Shown: piece after piece, positions 57,801 to 64,000 of the stretch
How the letters are laid out: each line of letters begins with the position of its first letter
Numbering within the stretch: the stretch's first letter is position 1
Origin: Micromonospora matsumotoense
GTDB lineage: Bacteria; Actinomycetota; Actinomycetes; Mycobacteriales; Micromonosporaceae
Direction: 5' to 3'
NCBI RefSeq assembly: GCF_900091525.1
Contig: NZ_FMCU01000007.1
Location: forward strand, 1 to 64,000
DNA: 64,000 nucleotides
Translations under genes and position numbers: made by a program
Notes under the pieces: generated by a model
Databases searched by the model: none
What the model saw: the letters and a program-made list of their open reading frames with translations, nothing else
What the model was told of the DNA's origin: nothing

Positions 57801-58412
57801 ATCTTCCCGGACCCGCTGCTCGATGGAGAGCCCGTGGTCCATGATCTCCAGGAAGTAGTTCTCCTTGCCGAAGATGTCCTGGTAGGCGGCGGCGACCTTG
57901 AGCGCCTCGTCGAACTGGCCGAGTCGCAGCCGGGTCTGCACCGCGCCGGACGGGCAGCCGGTGGTCGCCATGATCCCCTCGGCGTGCTCGGCGATCAGCT
58001 CCATGTCCATCCGGGGCCACTTGACGTAGTGCCCCTCCATGGACGCGCGCGAGTTGAGGGTGAACAGGTTCTTCAGGCCCTGCGCGTTGCGCGCCCACAT
58101 GGTCTTGTGGGTGATCGCGCCGTTACCGGAGATGTCGTCGCTCTTCTGCTCCGGCCGACCCCACTTGACCCGCGCCTTGTGATAGCGCGACTCCGGCGCC
58201 ACGTACGCCTCGACGCCGAGGATGGGGGTGATCCCGGCCGCCATCGCAGACTTGTAGAAGTCGTTCGCGCCGTGCATGTTGCCGTGGTCGGTGATCGCCA
58301 CCGCCGGCATCCCCAGCCGGTTGGCCTCGGCGAAGAGGTCCTTCAGCCGGGCCGCCCCGTCGAGCATCGAGTACTCGGTGTGCACGTGCAGATGCGCGAA
58401 CGAATCGCCCAT
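54882..58412 (-). CDS. dnaE: DNA polymerase III alpha subunit
   Basis: This 1176-residue protein is the replicative polymerase. It starts at ATG 58412 ([18 protein letters not shown]), the PHP domain with metal-binding histidines. The catalytic palm aspartates are in [15 protein letters not shown], with [19 protein letters not shown] just before. Then [15 protein letters not shown], tandem HhH and an OB fold near the C-terminus. Length and order are standard for DnaE1. Likely the essential polymerase of this genome. Confidence 0.97.
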   Translation of the reverse strand: MGDSFAHLHVHTEYSMLDGAARLKDLFAEANRLGMPAVAITDHGNMHGANDFYKSAMAAGITPILGVEAYVAPESRYHKARVKWGRPEQKSDDISGNGAITHKTMWARNAQGLKNLFTLNSRASMEGHYVKWPRMDMELIAEHAEGIMATTGCPSGAVQTRLRLGQFDEALKVAAAYQDIFGKENYFLEIMDHGLSIEQRVREDLITIARKLDIPPVVTNDSHYTHEAQAEAHDVLLCVQTGSNVADPNRFRFEGGGYFVKSADQMRAVDSSEFWQQGCRNTLLVAEKVDPSGMFEFHNLMPRFPVPEGETEESWFRKETFKGLARRYPGGIPEGHVVQAEYELGVINQMGFPSYFLVVADFIQWAKNQGIAVGPGRGSAAGSLVAYALGITDLDPIPHGLIFERFLNPERVSMPDVDIDFDERRRGEVIKYVTDKWGEDKVAQIATFGTIKAKAAIKDSARVLGFPYAVGDRITKAMPPAVMGKDIPLTGIFDPKHPRYAEAGEIRGLYESDPDVRKVIDTAKGIEGLIRQTGVHAAGVIMSAEPIIEHIPLTRRDADGAIITQFDYPTCESLGLLKMDFLGLRNLTIIDDAVKNIQLNHGRELDLLGLELDDKPAYELLARGDTLGVFQLDGGPMRSLLRLMKPDNFEDISAVLALYRPGPMGVDSHTNYALRKNGLQEITPIHPELEEPLREILAPTHGLIVYQEQVQRAAQILAGYTLGQADLLRRAMGKKKKEILDKEFIPFRDGCRERGYSDAAIQAVWDVLVPFAGYAFNKAHSAAYGLVSYWTAFLKAHYPAEYMAALLTSVGDDKDKMALYLSECRRMRIQVLPPDVNTSAGPFTPVGKDIRFGLAAVRNVGANVVAAIMRCREEKGEYADFYDFLSKVDAVVCNKKTIESLIKAGAFDSLDHTRKGLLAVHADAIDAFADVKRKEAVGQYDLFGAGFGDADTGSTTVMPVIGDAEWDKRDKLAFEREMLGLYVSDHPLFGLEHVLGAAADTTIAALSEEGTVPDGAVVTLAGILSGVQRRVTKQGRAWASAALEDLAGGVETLFFPNTYEVIGQYIAEDAIVVVKGRVDRRDDTPRIMAMDMSMPDVSSTPGSKPVTLTIPVHRCTPPLVERLKETLVLHPGDTEVHVKLLNGGKVTTLRLGPFRVAATTALMGDLKSVLGPANVS

Positions 58413-58496
58413 GCGTGGCGTCCCCCCGGATCGGATCATGGGTCACGAGATCAGGCCGGTCCACGATAGCGCCGCCCGGGGAAGCCACTGAACCCG

Positions 58497-58537
58497 CCGC
58501 GCGGAGACCTCCGCGCGGAGGTCGTGCGGTCCCGCAC
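58497..58537. promoter_or_regulatory. Cluster of overlapping palindromes upstream of dnaE
   Basis: GACCTCCGCGCGGAGGTC (58506-58523) is a perfect 18-base palindrome. It overlaps a 9-bp hairpin (58497-58505 with 58510-58518) and is followed by GTGCGG-2-CCGCAC (58524-58537). They lie 85-125 bases upstream of the dnaE ATG. Confidence 0.4.
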
Positions 58538-58592
58538 GCCGTACACCGACAGTCACCGCGCGGCCCCGCAAAGCCCGCCGCCGACGCGGACA

Positions 58593-58626
58593 GGGGTGCC
58601 CCCGCCCGGTCGGGCGGGGGCACCCC
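58593..58626 (-). terminator. Intrinsic terminator after the M6-like protease gene
   Basis: A perfect 15-bp stem (58593-58607 with 58612-58626) and 4-base loop, 28 bases past the stop at 58654. Confidence 0.87.
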
Positions 58627-58653
58627 CACGACGCCACCGGCGTCGCCCGCGGA

Positions 58654-59928
58654 TCAGACGACGGTGACGGAGACCTCACGGTTGTTCCCGGGGGTGGCGG
58701 TCAGTTGCACGGTCACCCCGCCGTAGGTGACGGTGTGGCCGATCGCGGTGAGGGTGGCGTTGACCAGCGCCTTCTCGTCCGTGCCACAACTGGTGACATC
58801 CGAGCCGGGGGTACGGTCGACCACCTCGACCGGGAAGGGCCCGCCGATGGGGGGAACGCTCCCGCCGGGCGAGGCACCCCCGCTGAACACCGAGGTGGTC
58901 ACCCGGTAGACCAGCACTCCGGGCTGGAAGCAACCCGACGACACGTCGAGCCCGCTGATCTGCCGGTTCTCCACCACCACGGCGGTGTTCCCGCCGGTGT
59001 GGACGACCACCGCCTTGGTGCCACCGGTCGTACCCAGGGGGGTCAGGACCGCCGACGCGCTCCCCGTCGTGGTCCGGCAGTCGATCTGGGAGTCGGTGAG
59101 CCATCCCGCCTTCCACTTGTGCCAGGCGAACAGGTCGGGAGCCCGGGCGGAGATGAGGCCCATCAGGTCCCAGCCGCCCACCGCCCGGTGGATGCTGTCG
59201 GCCGAGTTGTACGAGTAGAGGTCCGGCAGCCCGAAGAGGTGCCCGGTCTCGTGGTTGAGGATCTTGTAGCCCCAGTAGTCGACGTCCTGACCGAAGGTGA
59301 CGGCATGGCGCAGTTCGGCCCCGTCGGCGGTCACTCCGTCACCGGGGGCCGCGACCCACGCCGGCGATATGTCGAAGGTCGTCGCGGACTTCGGCGGCAC
59401 CACGTAGACGATCTGGTAGAGGCTGAAGTCGATCGCGGAGTCCGCGGCGGCCACCGCGGCGGCCAGGTACGACCGCTGGGTGAAGAAGTTCGATTGGTAG
59501 CCGGCGAAGCTGCCGTGGGTCTGCGGGATGTGCCGCCACGTGGTGTCGAAGGTCAACTGGAGGTTCAGCGCACCGTACGAGGCCTGGGTGAAGACGTTCG
59601 GGGCGGCGCCGAACGTGCTGGTCCGGCCGGCCCGCTCCCCGCTGACCGGGGCCGCGTTGGTGAAGTCCACGAACAGCACGATGCCCCGGACGGTGCCGCT
59701 CGGCGGCAGCCAGGTGGCGTAGTTGGTCGGTCCCTCGTGCTGCCACCCGGTCACCGGCGTGGGCAACTGGCAGGGGCTGACCAGTGTCGACCGGGCGGGC
59801 CCCGCCGCCGCCCCTGCTGTCGGCGGCCCTTCGGCCGGTGGCGCTGCCGTCGCCGGCACCGCCGGGGCGAGCAGCACGCCGGCCACCAGCACCGCGAGGG
59901 CCGTCCTGGCTCGAACACCCAGCGACAT
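58654..59928 (-). CDS. Secreted M6-like metalloprotease
   Basis: This 424-residue protein starts at ATG 59928, fixed by the strong site AGGAGGAGG directly upstream; a longer frame starting at 59973 has none. A signal peptide (RARTALAVLVAGVLLAP, cleavage near VPATA) precedes a zinc protease domain with ILNHETGHLFGLPDLYSYN, the HExxH-x2-G-x2-D pattern of M6/immune-inhibitor-like peptidases. GIVLFVDFTNAAP near the N-terminus is another M6-like landmark. The final ~120 residues are beta-rich. Extracellular protein degradation is inferred. Monocistronic upstream of dnaE. Confidence 0.87.
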   Translation of the reverse strand: MSLGVRARTALAVLVAGVLLAPAVPATAAPPAEGPPTAGAAAGPARSTLVSPCQLPTPVTGWQHEGPTNYATWLPPSGTVRGIVLFVDFTNAAPVSGERAGRTSTFGAAPNVFTQASYGALNLQLTFDTTWRHIPQTHGSFAGYQSNFFTQRSYLAAAVAAADSAIDFSLYQIVYVVPPKSATTFDISPAWVAAPGDGVTADGAELRHAVTFGQDVDYWGYKILNHETGHLFGLPDLYSYNSADSIHRAVGGWDLMGLISARAPDLFAWHKWKAGWLTDSQIDCRTTTGSASAVLTPLGTTGGTKAVVVHTGGNTAVVVENRQISGLDVSSGCFQPGVLVYRVTTSVFSGGASPGGSVPPIGGPFPVEVVDRTPGSDVTSCGTDEKALVNATLTAIGHTVTYGGVTVQLTATPGNNREVSVTVV

Positions 59929-60139
59929 CAACCTCCTCCTACCGGACTTACTGTCGTTCGCTGATTCGCTCATGGAGCCGATCCTGCCAAGGTGCTCATC
60001 AGGCTCGCATCGGTAGAAACCACCTAGTCCCCGGCACCGGAGATCCACTCCCGACGACACCGCAGCACGGGGCTGTCGAGTTCAGTCACGATCGACCACG
60101 GGTGGCTCCCCGGACCCGATGGTCCCCCGCTGGTCGACG

Positions 60140-60179
60140 ACGACGGTCCCGGACCGGAGGCCGTGCCCGGGACCGTCGT
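60140..60179 (-). terminator. Intrinsic terminator after the second DHA2 exporter gene
   Basis: A perfect 13-bp stem (60140-60152 with 60167-60179) around a 14-base loop, 8 bases past the stop at 60187. Confidence 0.8.
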
Positions 60180-60186
60180 GTCGACA

Positions 60187-61770
60187 TCAGTGCATCGCGG
60201 TCAGGGCCGCCGCCTCCTGCTCGGCGCGCTCGTCGCCGCTGACCTCGTGCAGCGGCTTCTCCCGGATGAACACGACCGCGACCAGGGCGAGGAAGGCGAT
60301 CGGGGCGCCGATGAGGAACAGCTCCGAGGTGGCGGTGGCGTACGCGTCCCGCACGACCGCCAGGACCGGGGCGGGCAGCGCGGAGAGGTCGGGCACCTCG
60401 GTGGTGCCGCCGCCGGTGGCACCGGCGGCCGGGCCGAGCCGCTCGGTCAGCAGCCCGGTGACCCGGTTGGCCAGCACCGCGCCGAGAACGCTGACCCCGA
60501 TCGCGCCGCCCATGCTGCGGAAGAAGGTCAGCACCGAGGTGGCCGCGCCCAACTCGTGGGCGGGCACGTCGTTCTGCGCGGCGAGGACCAGGTTCTGCAT
60601 GAGCATGCCCACGCCGGTGCCGAGCACCGCCATGTAGAGCGAGAGCAGCGGCACGCCGGTGTCGGCGTCGATGGTGCTCAGCAGCAGCATGCCGACGGTC
60701 ATCACGGCCGCCCCGGCCACCAGGTAGGCCTTCCACCGGCCGTACCGGGTGATGAGCTGGCCGGCGACGGTGGAGGAGACCAGCAGGCCGAGGATCATCG
60801 GCAGGCTCATCAGGCCGGCGACGGTCGGCGACTTGCCGAGCGAGGTCTGGAAGTACTGCGACAGGAAGACCGTGCCGCCGAAGAGGGCCACCCCGACCAG
60901 CACGCTGGCGACCGTGGTCAGCGTGACGGTACGGCTGCGGAAGATCCGCAACGGGATGATCGGCTCGGGGACCCTCGACTCGACCCACACCGCCAGGGCC
61001 AGCAGCGCCAGCCCGCCGACGACCATCAGTGCGGTCCAGCCCGAGGCCCAGGCGAACCGGTGCCCGGCCAGCGAGGACCAGACCAGCAGGGTGGACACGC
61101 CTGCGGTGATCAGCACCGCGCCCCACCAGTCGATCCGCGCCTTGCGACGGACCTCCGGCAGGTGCAGGGTGCGTTGCAGCAGGGCGATCGAGAGCAGGCT
61201 GAACGGCACGCCGATCAGGAAGCACCAGCGCCAGCCCAGCCAGGAGGTGTCGACCAGGACCCCGCCGATCAGCGGGCCGGCGATGGTGCCGACGCCGAAC
61301 ACCGCGCCGAAGATGCCGGCGTACCGGCCCAGCTCACGGGGCGGGATCATGGCCGCCATCACGATCAGCGCCAGGGCGGTCATCCCGCCGGCGCCGATGC
61401 CCTGCACGACCCGGCTGACCAGCAGGATCTCCACGGTGCGGGCGAGCCCGGCGATCAGCGAGCCGACCACGAACAGGCCGAGCGAGAGCTGGATGAGCAG
61501 CTTCTTGCTGTAGAGGTCGGCCATCTTGCCCCAGAGCGGGACGGTGGCGGTCATCGCCAGCAGCTCGGTGGTGACGATCCAGGTGTAGACGGTCTGGCTG
61601 CCGTTGAGCTCGGCGATGATGCGCGGCAGCGCGTTCGCCACCACCGTCGAGGCGAGGATCGCCACGAACATGCCCACCATCAGGCCGGAGAGGGCCTGGA
61701 GGACCTCCCGGTGGGACATTCGGCCGGCACCCGCCCCGGGCGGATCGGTCGGTGCGGCAGTTGCGGTCAT
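60187..61770 (-). CDS. MFS drug exporter, DHA2 family (14 TMS)
   Basis: This 527-residue protein has fourteen helices. Start at ATG 61770. Landmarks: VAILASTVVANALPRIIAEL in helix 1, PLWGKMADLYSKKLL (motif A), VVQGIGAGGMTALAL (motif B-like) and IAGPLIGGVLVD (motif C). It is an EmrB/QacA-type proton-coupled exporter. The ATG overlaps the stop of its TetR gene by 4 bases, so repressor is made first and coupled to the pump. It is distinct in sequence from the exporter at 50246-51811. Confidence 0.92.
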   Translation of the reverse strand: MTATAAPTDPPGAGAGRMSHREVLQALSGLMVGMFVAILASTVVANALPRIIAELNGSQTVYTWIVTTELLAMTATVPLWGKMADLYSKKLLIQLSLGLFVVGSLIAGLARTVEILLVSRVVQGIGAGGMTALALIVMAAMIPPRELGRYAGIFGAVFGVGTIAGPLIGGVLVDTSWLGWRWCFLIGVPFSLLSIALLQRTLHLPEVRRKARIDWWGAVLITAGVSTLLVWSSLAGHRFAWASGWTALMVVGGLALLALAVWVESRVPEPIIPLRIFRSRTVTLTTVASVLVGVALFGGTVFLSQYFQTSLGKSPTVAGLMSLPMILGLLVSSTVAGQLITRYGRWKAYLVAGAAVMTVGMLLLSTIDADTGVPLLSLYMAVLGTGVGMLMQNLVLAAQNDVPAHELGAATSVLTFFRSMGGAIGVSVLGAVLANRVTGLLTERLGPAAGATGGGTTEVPDLSALPAPVLAVVRDAYATATSELFLIGAPIAFLALVAVVFIREKPLHEVSGDERAEQEAAALTAMH

Positions 61771-62456
61771 GGACGTTTCCTCACAGGTGTGCGCTGCCCG
61801 CCCGACGCGGTCGCGCCGGGCGGGTCGGTGGTGGGGTCGACGACCCCGCCGGTACGGGGGTCGGGCAGCCCGGCGGCGACGGCGGCGAACGCCTCGTCGA
61901 GCAGTTCGGCCAGGGGGCGGGCTCCACCGCCGGTGGCCCAGCGGACCATGGCGGTCCGCAACGCGGCGCCGGTGACCGCCACCACGAGGGCCGGATAGCC
62001 GTCGTCGCACGAGTGGCCGGTACGCGCCGCGAGCGCCTCGACCATGGCCTGTTCGGTCGCCGCGTTGCCGGAGACCAGCCGGGCCAGCAGCACCGGGTGC
62101 TGCATCACCACCTGCATCCGCAGCAGCCACAACGCCGCATCGCCCTCCACCTCGTCGATCACCCCGGCCAGGGCCAACCGGATCGCCCGCAGTGCCGGCA
62201 CCTGCGCCGGCACGGTGTCCAGCGCCCGCAGCACCCGTTCCCGGTCCCCCTCGGTGTCGCCGGTCAGGGCGTCGTCCTTGGTGGCGAAGTAGTTGAAGAA
62301 GGTCCGCGCGGAGACGTCCGCCGCCTCGCTGATCTCCTCGACCGTGACCTGGTCCAACCCCCGCTCGGCGACCAGGCGCAGCGCGGCGGCGGCCAACGCG
62401 GCGCGGGTCTGCCGCTTCTTGCGGTCCCGTCGCCCGAGCCCCTCGTCGATGGTCAT
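61767..62456 (-). CDS. TetR-family regulator of the downstream exporter
   Basis: This 229-residue protein has an HTH at residues ~20-60 (TRAALAAAALRLVAERG, VTVEEISEAADVSARTFFNYF), a classic TetR_N domain of the FNYF subtype. The start ATG at 62456 has a TAGGCT -10 box 7 bases upstream and no Shine-Dalgarno, so the message is probably leaderless. The C-terminal ~40 residues are Pro/Gly/Thr-rich. It likely represses itself and the exporter. Confidence 0.9.
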   Translation of the reverse strand: MTIDEGLGRRDRKKRQTRAALAAAALRLVAERGLDQVTVEEISEAADVSARTFFNYFATKDDALTGDTEGDRERVLRALDTVPAQVPALRAIRLALAGVIDEVEGDAALWLLRMQVVMQHPVLLARLVSGNAATEQAMVEALAARTGHSCDDGYPALVVAVTGAALRTAMVRWATGGGARPLAELLDEAFAAVAAGLPDPRTGGVVDPTTDPPGATASGGQRTPVRKRP

Positions 62457-62463
62457 GCCCCGG

Positions 62464-62498
62464 AGCCTAGGAACAAAGATGCAGGCACTGCAAACTTG
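62464..62498 (-). promoter_or_regulatory. Promoter and operator of the TetR/exporter operon
   Basis: On the minus strand TTGCAG (62488-62493) and TAGGCT (62464-62469) are 18 bases apart. An imperfect inverted repeat, CAAAGATGCAG-3-CTGCAAACTTG (62474-62498; 8 of 11 positions paired), covers the -35 and spacer, as expected for an autorepressed TetR promoter. Confidence 0.55.
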
Positions 62499-62601
62499 CG
62501 CGGTGTGACATGAAACTCGGACGGTAGGAGGTGGGCGTCCCCGTCCGGCGGCCCGTCGAGCGGCCACGTCGGTCGGCCGCGTCGGTCGGCTGGCCGACTC
62601 G

Positions 62602-62628
62602 GGAACCCGCCGTCCGGTCCCGCGGCAT
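62602..62628 (+). promoter_or_regulatory. Candidate ECF-type promoter upstream of the sigma gene
   Basis: GGAACC (62602-62607) is a classic ECF -35 element. With a 15-base spacer the -10 would be CGGCAT (62623-62628). It suggests autoregulation of the sigma gene, but the -10 is not decisive. Confidence 0.35.
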
Positions 62629-62669
62629 AGCCTCTACGGCACCACATCACGGCGGACAGGGAGCCGGTA

Positions 62670-63209
62670 ATGCTCCTCGCGAACGACATAGACGACCTGG
62701 CCGGCGCCGCCGCCCGGGGCGAGCCGGGTGCGCTCGACGCGCTGCTGACAGCGGTGCGCCCCGAGGTGCTGCGGCTCTGCGGCCGGCTGCTGCCGCACCG
62801 CGAGGACGCCGAGGATGCCTGCCAGGACGCCCTGCTCGCGGTGGCCCGGGGCATCGGCCGGTTCGAGGGCCGGTCGTCGTTCCACACCTGGCTCTACCGG
62901 CTCACCGCCAACCGGGCCCGCTCGACCTACCGGACGCTGCGTCGACGCTGGCAGGTCGAGGCCGGCGGGGTGCCGCTGCCCGACCCACCCGACCCCCGGC
63001 GCACCAGCGTGGTCGCCGGCACCCGGCTCGACCTGCTCGACGCGTTGGACGCGGTCCGCCCCGAGGCCGCCGAGGCGCTGACCCTGCGCGACGTGCTCGG
63101 CCTGCCCTACCGGGAGATCGCCACCCTGCTCGACGTGCCGGAGGGCACCGTGAAGTCCCGGGTCCACCTGGCCCGCCGGCAGGTCCGGCAACGGCTGGCC
63201 GGTGAGTGA
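62670..63209 (+). CDS. ECF-type RNA polymerase sigma factor
   Basis: This 179-residue sigma-70 family protein has region 2 (PHREDAEDACQDALLAVARG, FEGRSSFHTWLYRLTANRA) and region 4 (ALTLRDVLGLPYREIATLLD, VPEGTVKSRVHLARRQV), with a short linker and no region 1 or 3. GGGAG precedes the ATG. ECF factors redirect RNA polymerase in response to envelope signals. No anti-sigma gene is adjacent; its stop overlaps a lipoprotein gene by 8 bases, which may be part of the signalling or a target. Confidence 0.93.
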   Translation: MLLANDIDDLAGAAARGEPGALDALLTAVRPEVLRLCGRLLPHREDAEDACQDALLAVARGIGRFEGRSSFHTWLYRLTANRARSTYRTLRRRWQVEAGGVPLPDPPDPRRTSVVAGTRLDLLDALDAVRPEAAEALTLRDVLGLPYREIATLLDVPEGTVKSRVHLARRQVRQRLAGE

Positions 63210-63753
63210 GCGCCCCCGGCGGGGCCGGCGACTGATCACCCTGCTGGTGCTCGTACCCGTGACGGCCTGCGGACCGACCCCGGTCGCTCCGCTCCCGGTC
63301 CGGTCGCCGACCCCGACGGTCGCCCCCACGACCCCGACCGCCCCGACCGCCCCGACCACGGCGGCACCCACCTCGGCCGGGCCGGTCGTCGGCACCGTCA
63401 GCACGCCGTCGGCCCGGCACACCCCCGCGCCGCCGCGTCGGACCCCGTCCGGCAGCACCCGCCCGCCGTCGACGAGCCCCCGGCCGCAGGCCTGTCTCGG
63501 CCCGGTCCGCTACGACCTGGTGGTCGCCGACACCGAGTTGGCCCTGCTGAAGTCGCTCTGCCTGAGCGTCGGCGGGGTGCTCCGCATCCAGGGGATCGGG
63601 CCCGGCGAGGTCGAAGTGGACCGGGAGGACCTGGTTTCCAGCCACTACGAGGCGGGGGTGGTGGACATCCGCTTCGTCCACCCCGGCACGGTGCAGGTGA
63701 CCATCCCACACGGTGGCAAGACATATCCGGTCACGGTGGTGGTGGTGGCCTAG
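63202..63753 (+). CDS. Putative lipoprotein with Pro/Thr linker
   Basis: This 183-residue protein starts at a GTG inside the sigma gene (8-base overlap). A signal peptide ends in the lipobox VPVTAC, so cysteine 23 would be lipidated. A Pro/Thr/Ser-rich linker of ~70 residues leads to a compact C-terminal domain (CLGPVRYDLVVADTELALL, VHPGTVQVTIPHGG). The domain is not recognised. Co-translated with the sigma factor, it may be a membrane-bound sensor or a target. Confidence 0.72.
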   Translation: MSERPRRGRRLITLLVLVPVTACGPTPVAPLPVRSPTPTVAPTTPTAPTAPTTAAPTSAGPVVGTVSTPSARHTPAPPRRTPSGSTRPPSTSPRPQACLGPVRYDLVVADTELALLKSLCLSVGGVLRIQGIGPGEVEVDREDLVSSHYEAGVVDIRFVHPGTVQVTIPHGGKTYPVTVVVVA

Positions 63754-64000
63754 CCGCCGGCCGGGCGTATCCGCACCCCGGCCAGCAGCGTGTCCACGAA
63801 GTCCGGCCCGCTGCCCGGAGGCGGGACGATCTGCGCATAGAGCAGGCCGTCCCGGCCGGCGCGGGCCGCCGCCTCGACCAGCACCGGACGCCCCGCGGGG
63901 CAGCTGAACCCGGCGACCACCCACTCCACGCCGGCCAGTCGGGTACGACGCACGGGCACCGCCACGCAGTCGGCATGCGGGCGTTGCGCGACGAAGTCCG
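63750..64000 (-). CDS. C-terminal part of an unidentified protein (cut by window edge)
   Basis: An open minus-strand frame from the right edge to the stop at 63750 encodes at least 83 residues, with VAVPVRRTRLAGVEWVVAGF and LLYAQIVPPPGSGPDF. It shows good coding bias but no known domain. It could also begin at the GTG at 63965. Its stop overlaps the lipoprotein stop by 4 bases, tail to tail. Confidence 0.55.
   Translation of the reverse strand, partial: DFVAQRPHADCVAVPVRRTRLAGVEWVVAGFSCPAGRPVLVEAAARAGRDGLLYAQIVPPPGSGPDFVDTLLAGVRIRPAGG

Noticed and set aside
54858..58469. A 1203-residue plus-strand frame across dnaE
   Set aside because: Antisense shadow of dnaE, with no ribosome site and no domain.

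Overview
The window is very GC-rich, with tightly packed housekeeping genes in classic actinobacterial order. The chain ruvC-ruvA-ruvB-yajC-secD-secF-apt-rel and the chain RarA / DUF948-like / alaS / ruvX / mltG / aroE together point to a filamentous actinomycete, most likely a Micromonospora-like member of the Micromonosporaceae. That genus-level call rests on gene content and remembered resemblance, not on a search. Almost everything before 27.2 kb is on the minus strand. No tRNA, rRNA, CRISPR array or insertion sequence was seen.

Region 1 (1-15.3 kb) is a cell-surface polysaccharide locus lying between the 5' part of aroC (1-373) and aroE (15326). Five tightly coupled genes (polysaccharide co-polymerase with a degenerate kinase domain, GT2 glycosyltransferase, O-antigen-ligase-like protein, flippase, sulfotransferase) form one operon. 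Around it are a secreted beta-propeller protein, an Alg13/Alg14-type glycosyltransferase, a PAP2 phosphatase, an APH-fold protein and a secreted GH16 glycanase. I read it as export machinery for a possibly sulfated exopolysaccharide. It is the most distinctive part of the window. No initiating sugar-phosphate transferase is present here.

Region 2 (15.3-27.2 kb) is core metabolism and genome maintenance: aroE, mltG, ruvX, alaS, two small membrane proteins, a 1295-residue proline-rich membrane protein and rarA, mostly with 4-base ATGA/GTGA overlaps.

Region 3 (27.3-38 kb) is mixed: a GNAT acetyltransferase, an MFS exporter with its ArsR-type repressor and palindromic operator, a decayed sugar-nucleotide reductase ending at a 19-bp palindrome, aspS, a secreted S1 protease, an 830-base gene-free stretch, an acyl-ACP desaturase with a perfect palindrome in its leader, hisS and a metallo-hydrolase.

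Region 4 (38-49.6 kb) has two tandem membrane-anchored cyclophilins (the first lacking catalytic residues), rel, apt, secF, secD, yajC and ruvB-A-C with a LexA-like half site.

Region 5 (49.6-64 kb) has two separate MFS drug exporter/TetR pairs, a stand-alone B12-binding protein, a class V aminotransferase, an SPFH membrane protein preceded by competing hairpins, dnaE, a secreted M6-like metalloprotease, an ECF-type sigma factor overlapping a lipoprotein, and a partial gene at the right edge. Strong GC hairpins mark most transcription-unit ends. Several regulators look leaderless, with a TAnnnT box 6-7 bases before the ATG.
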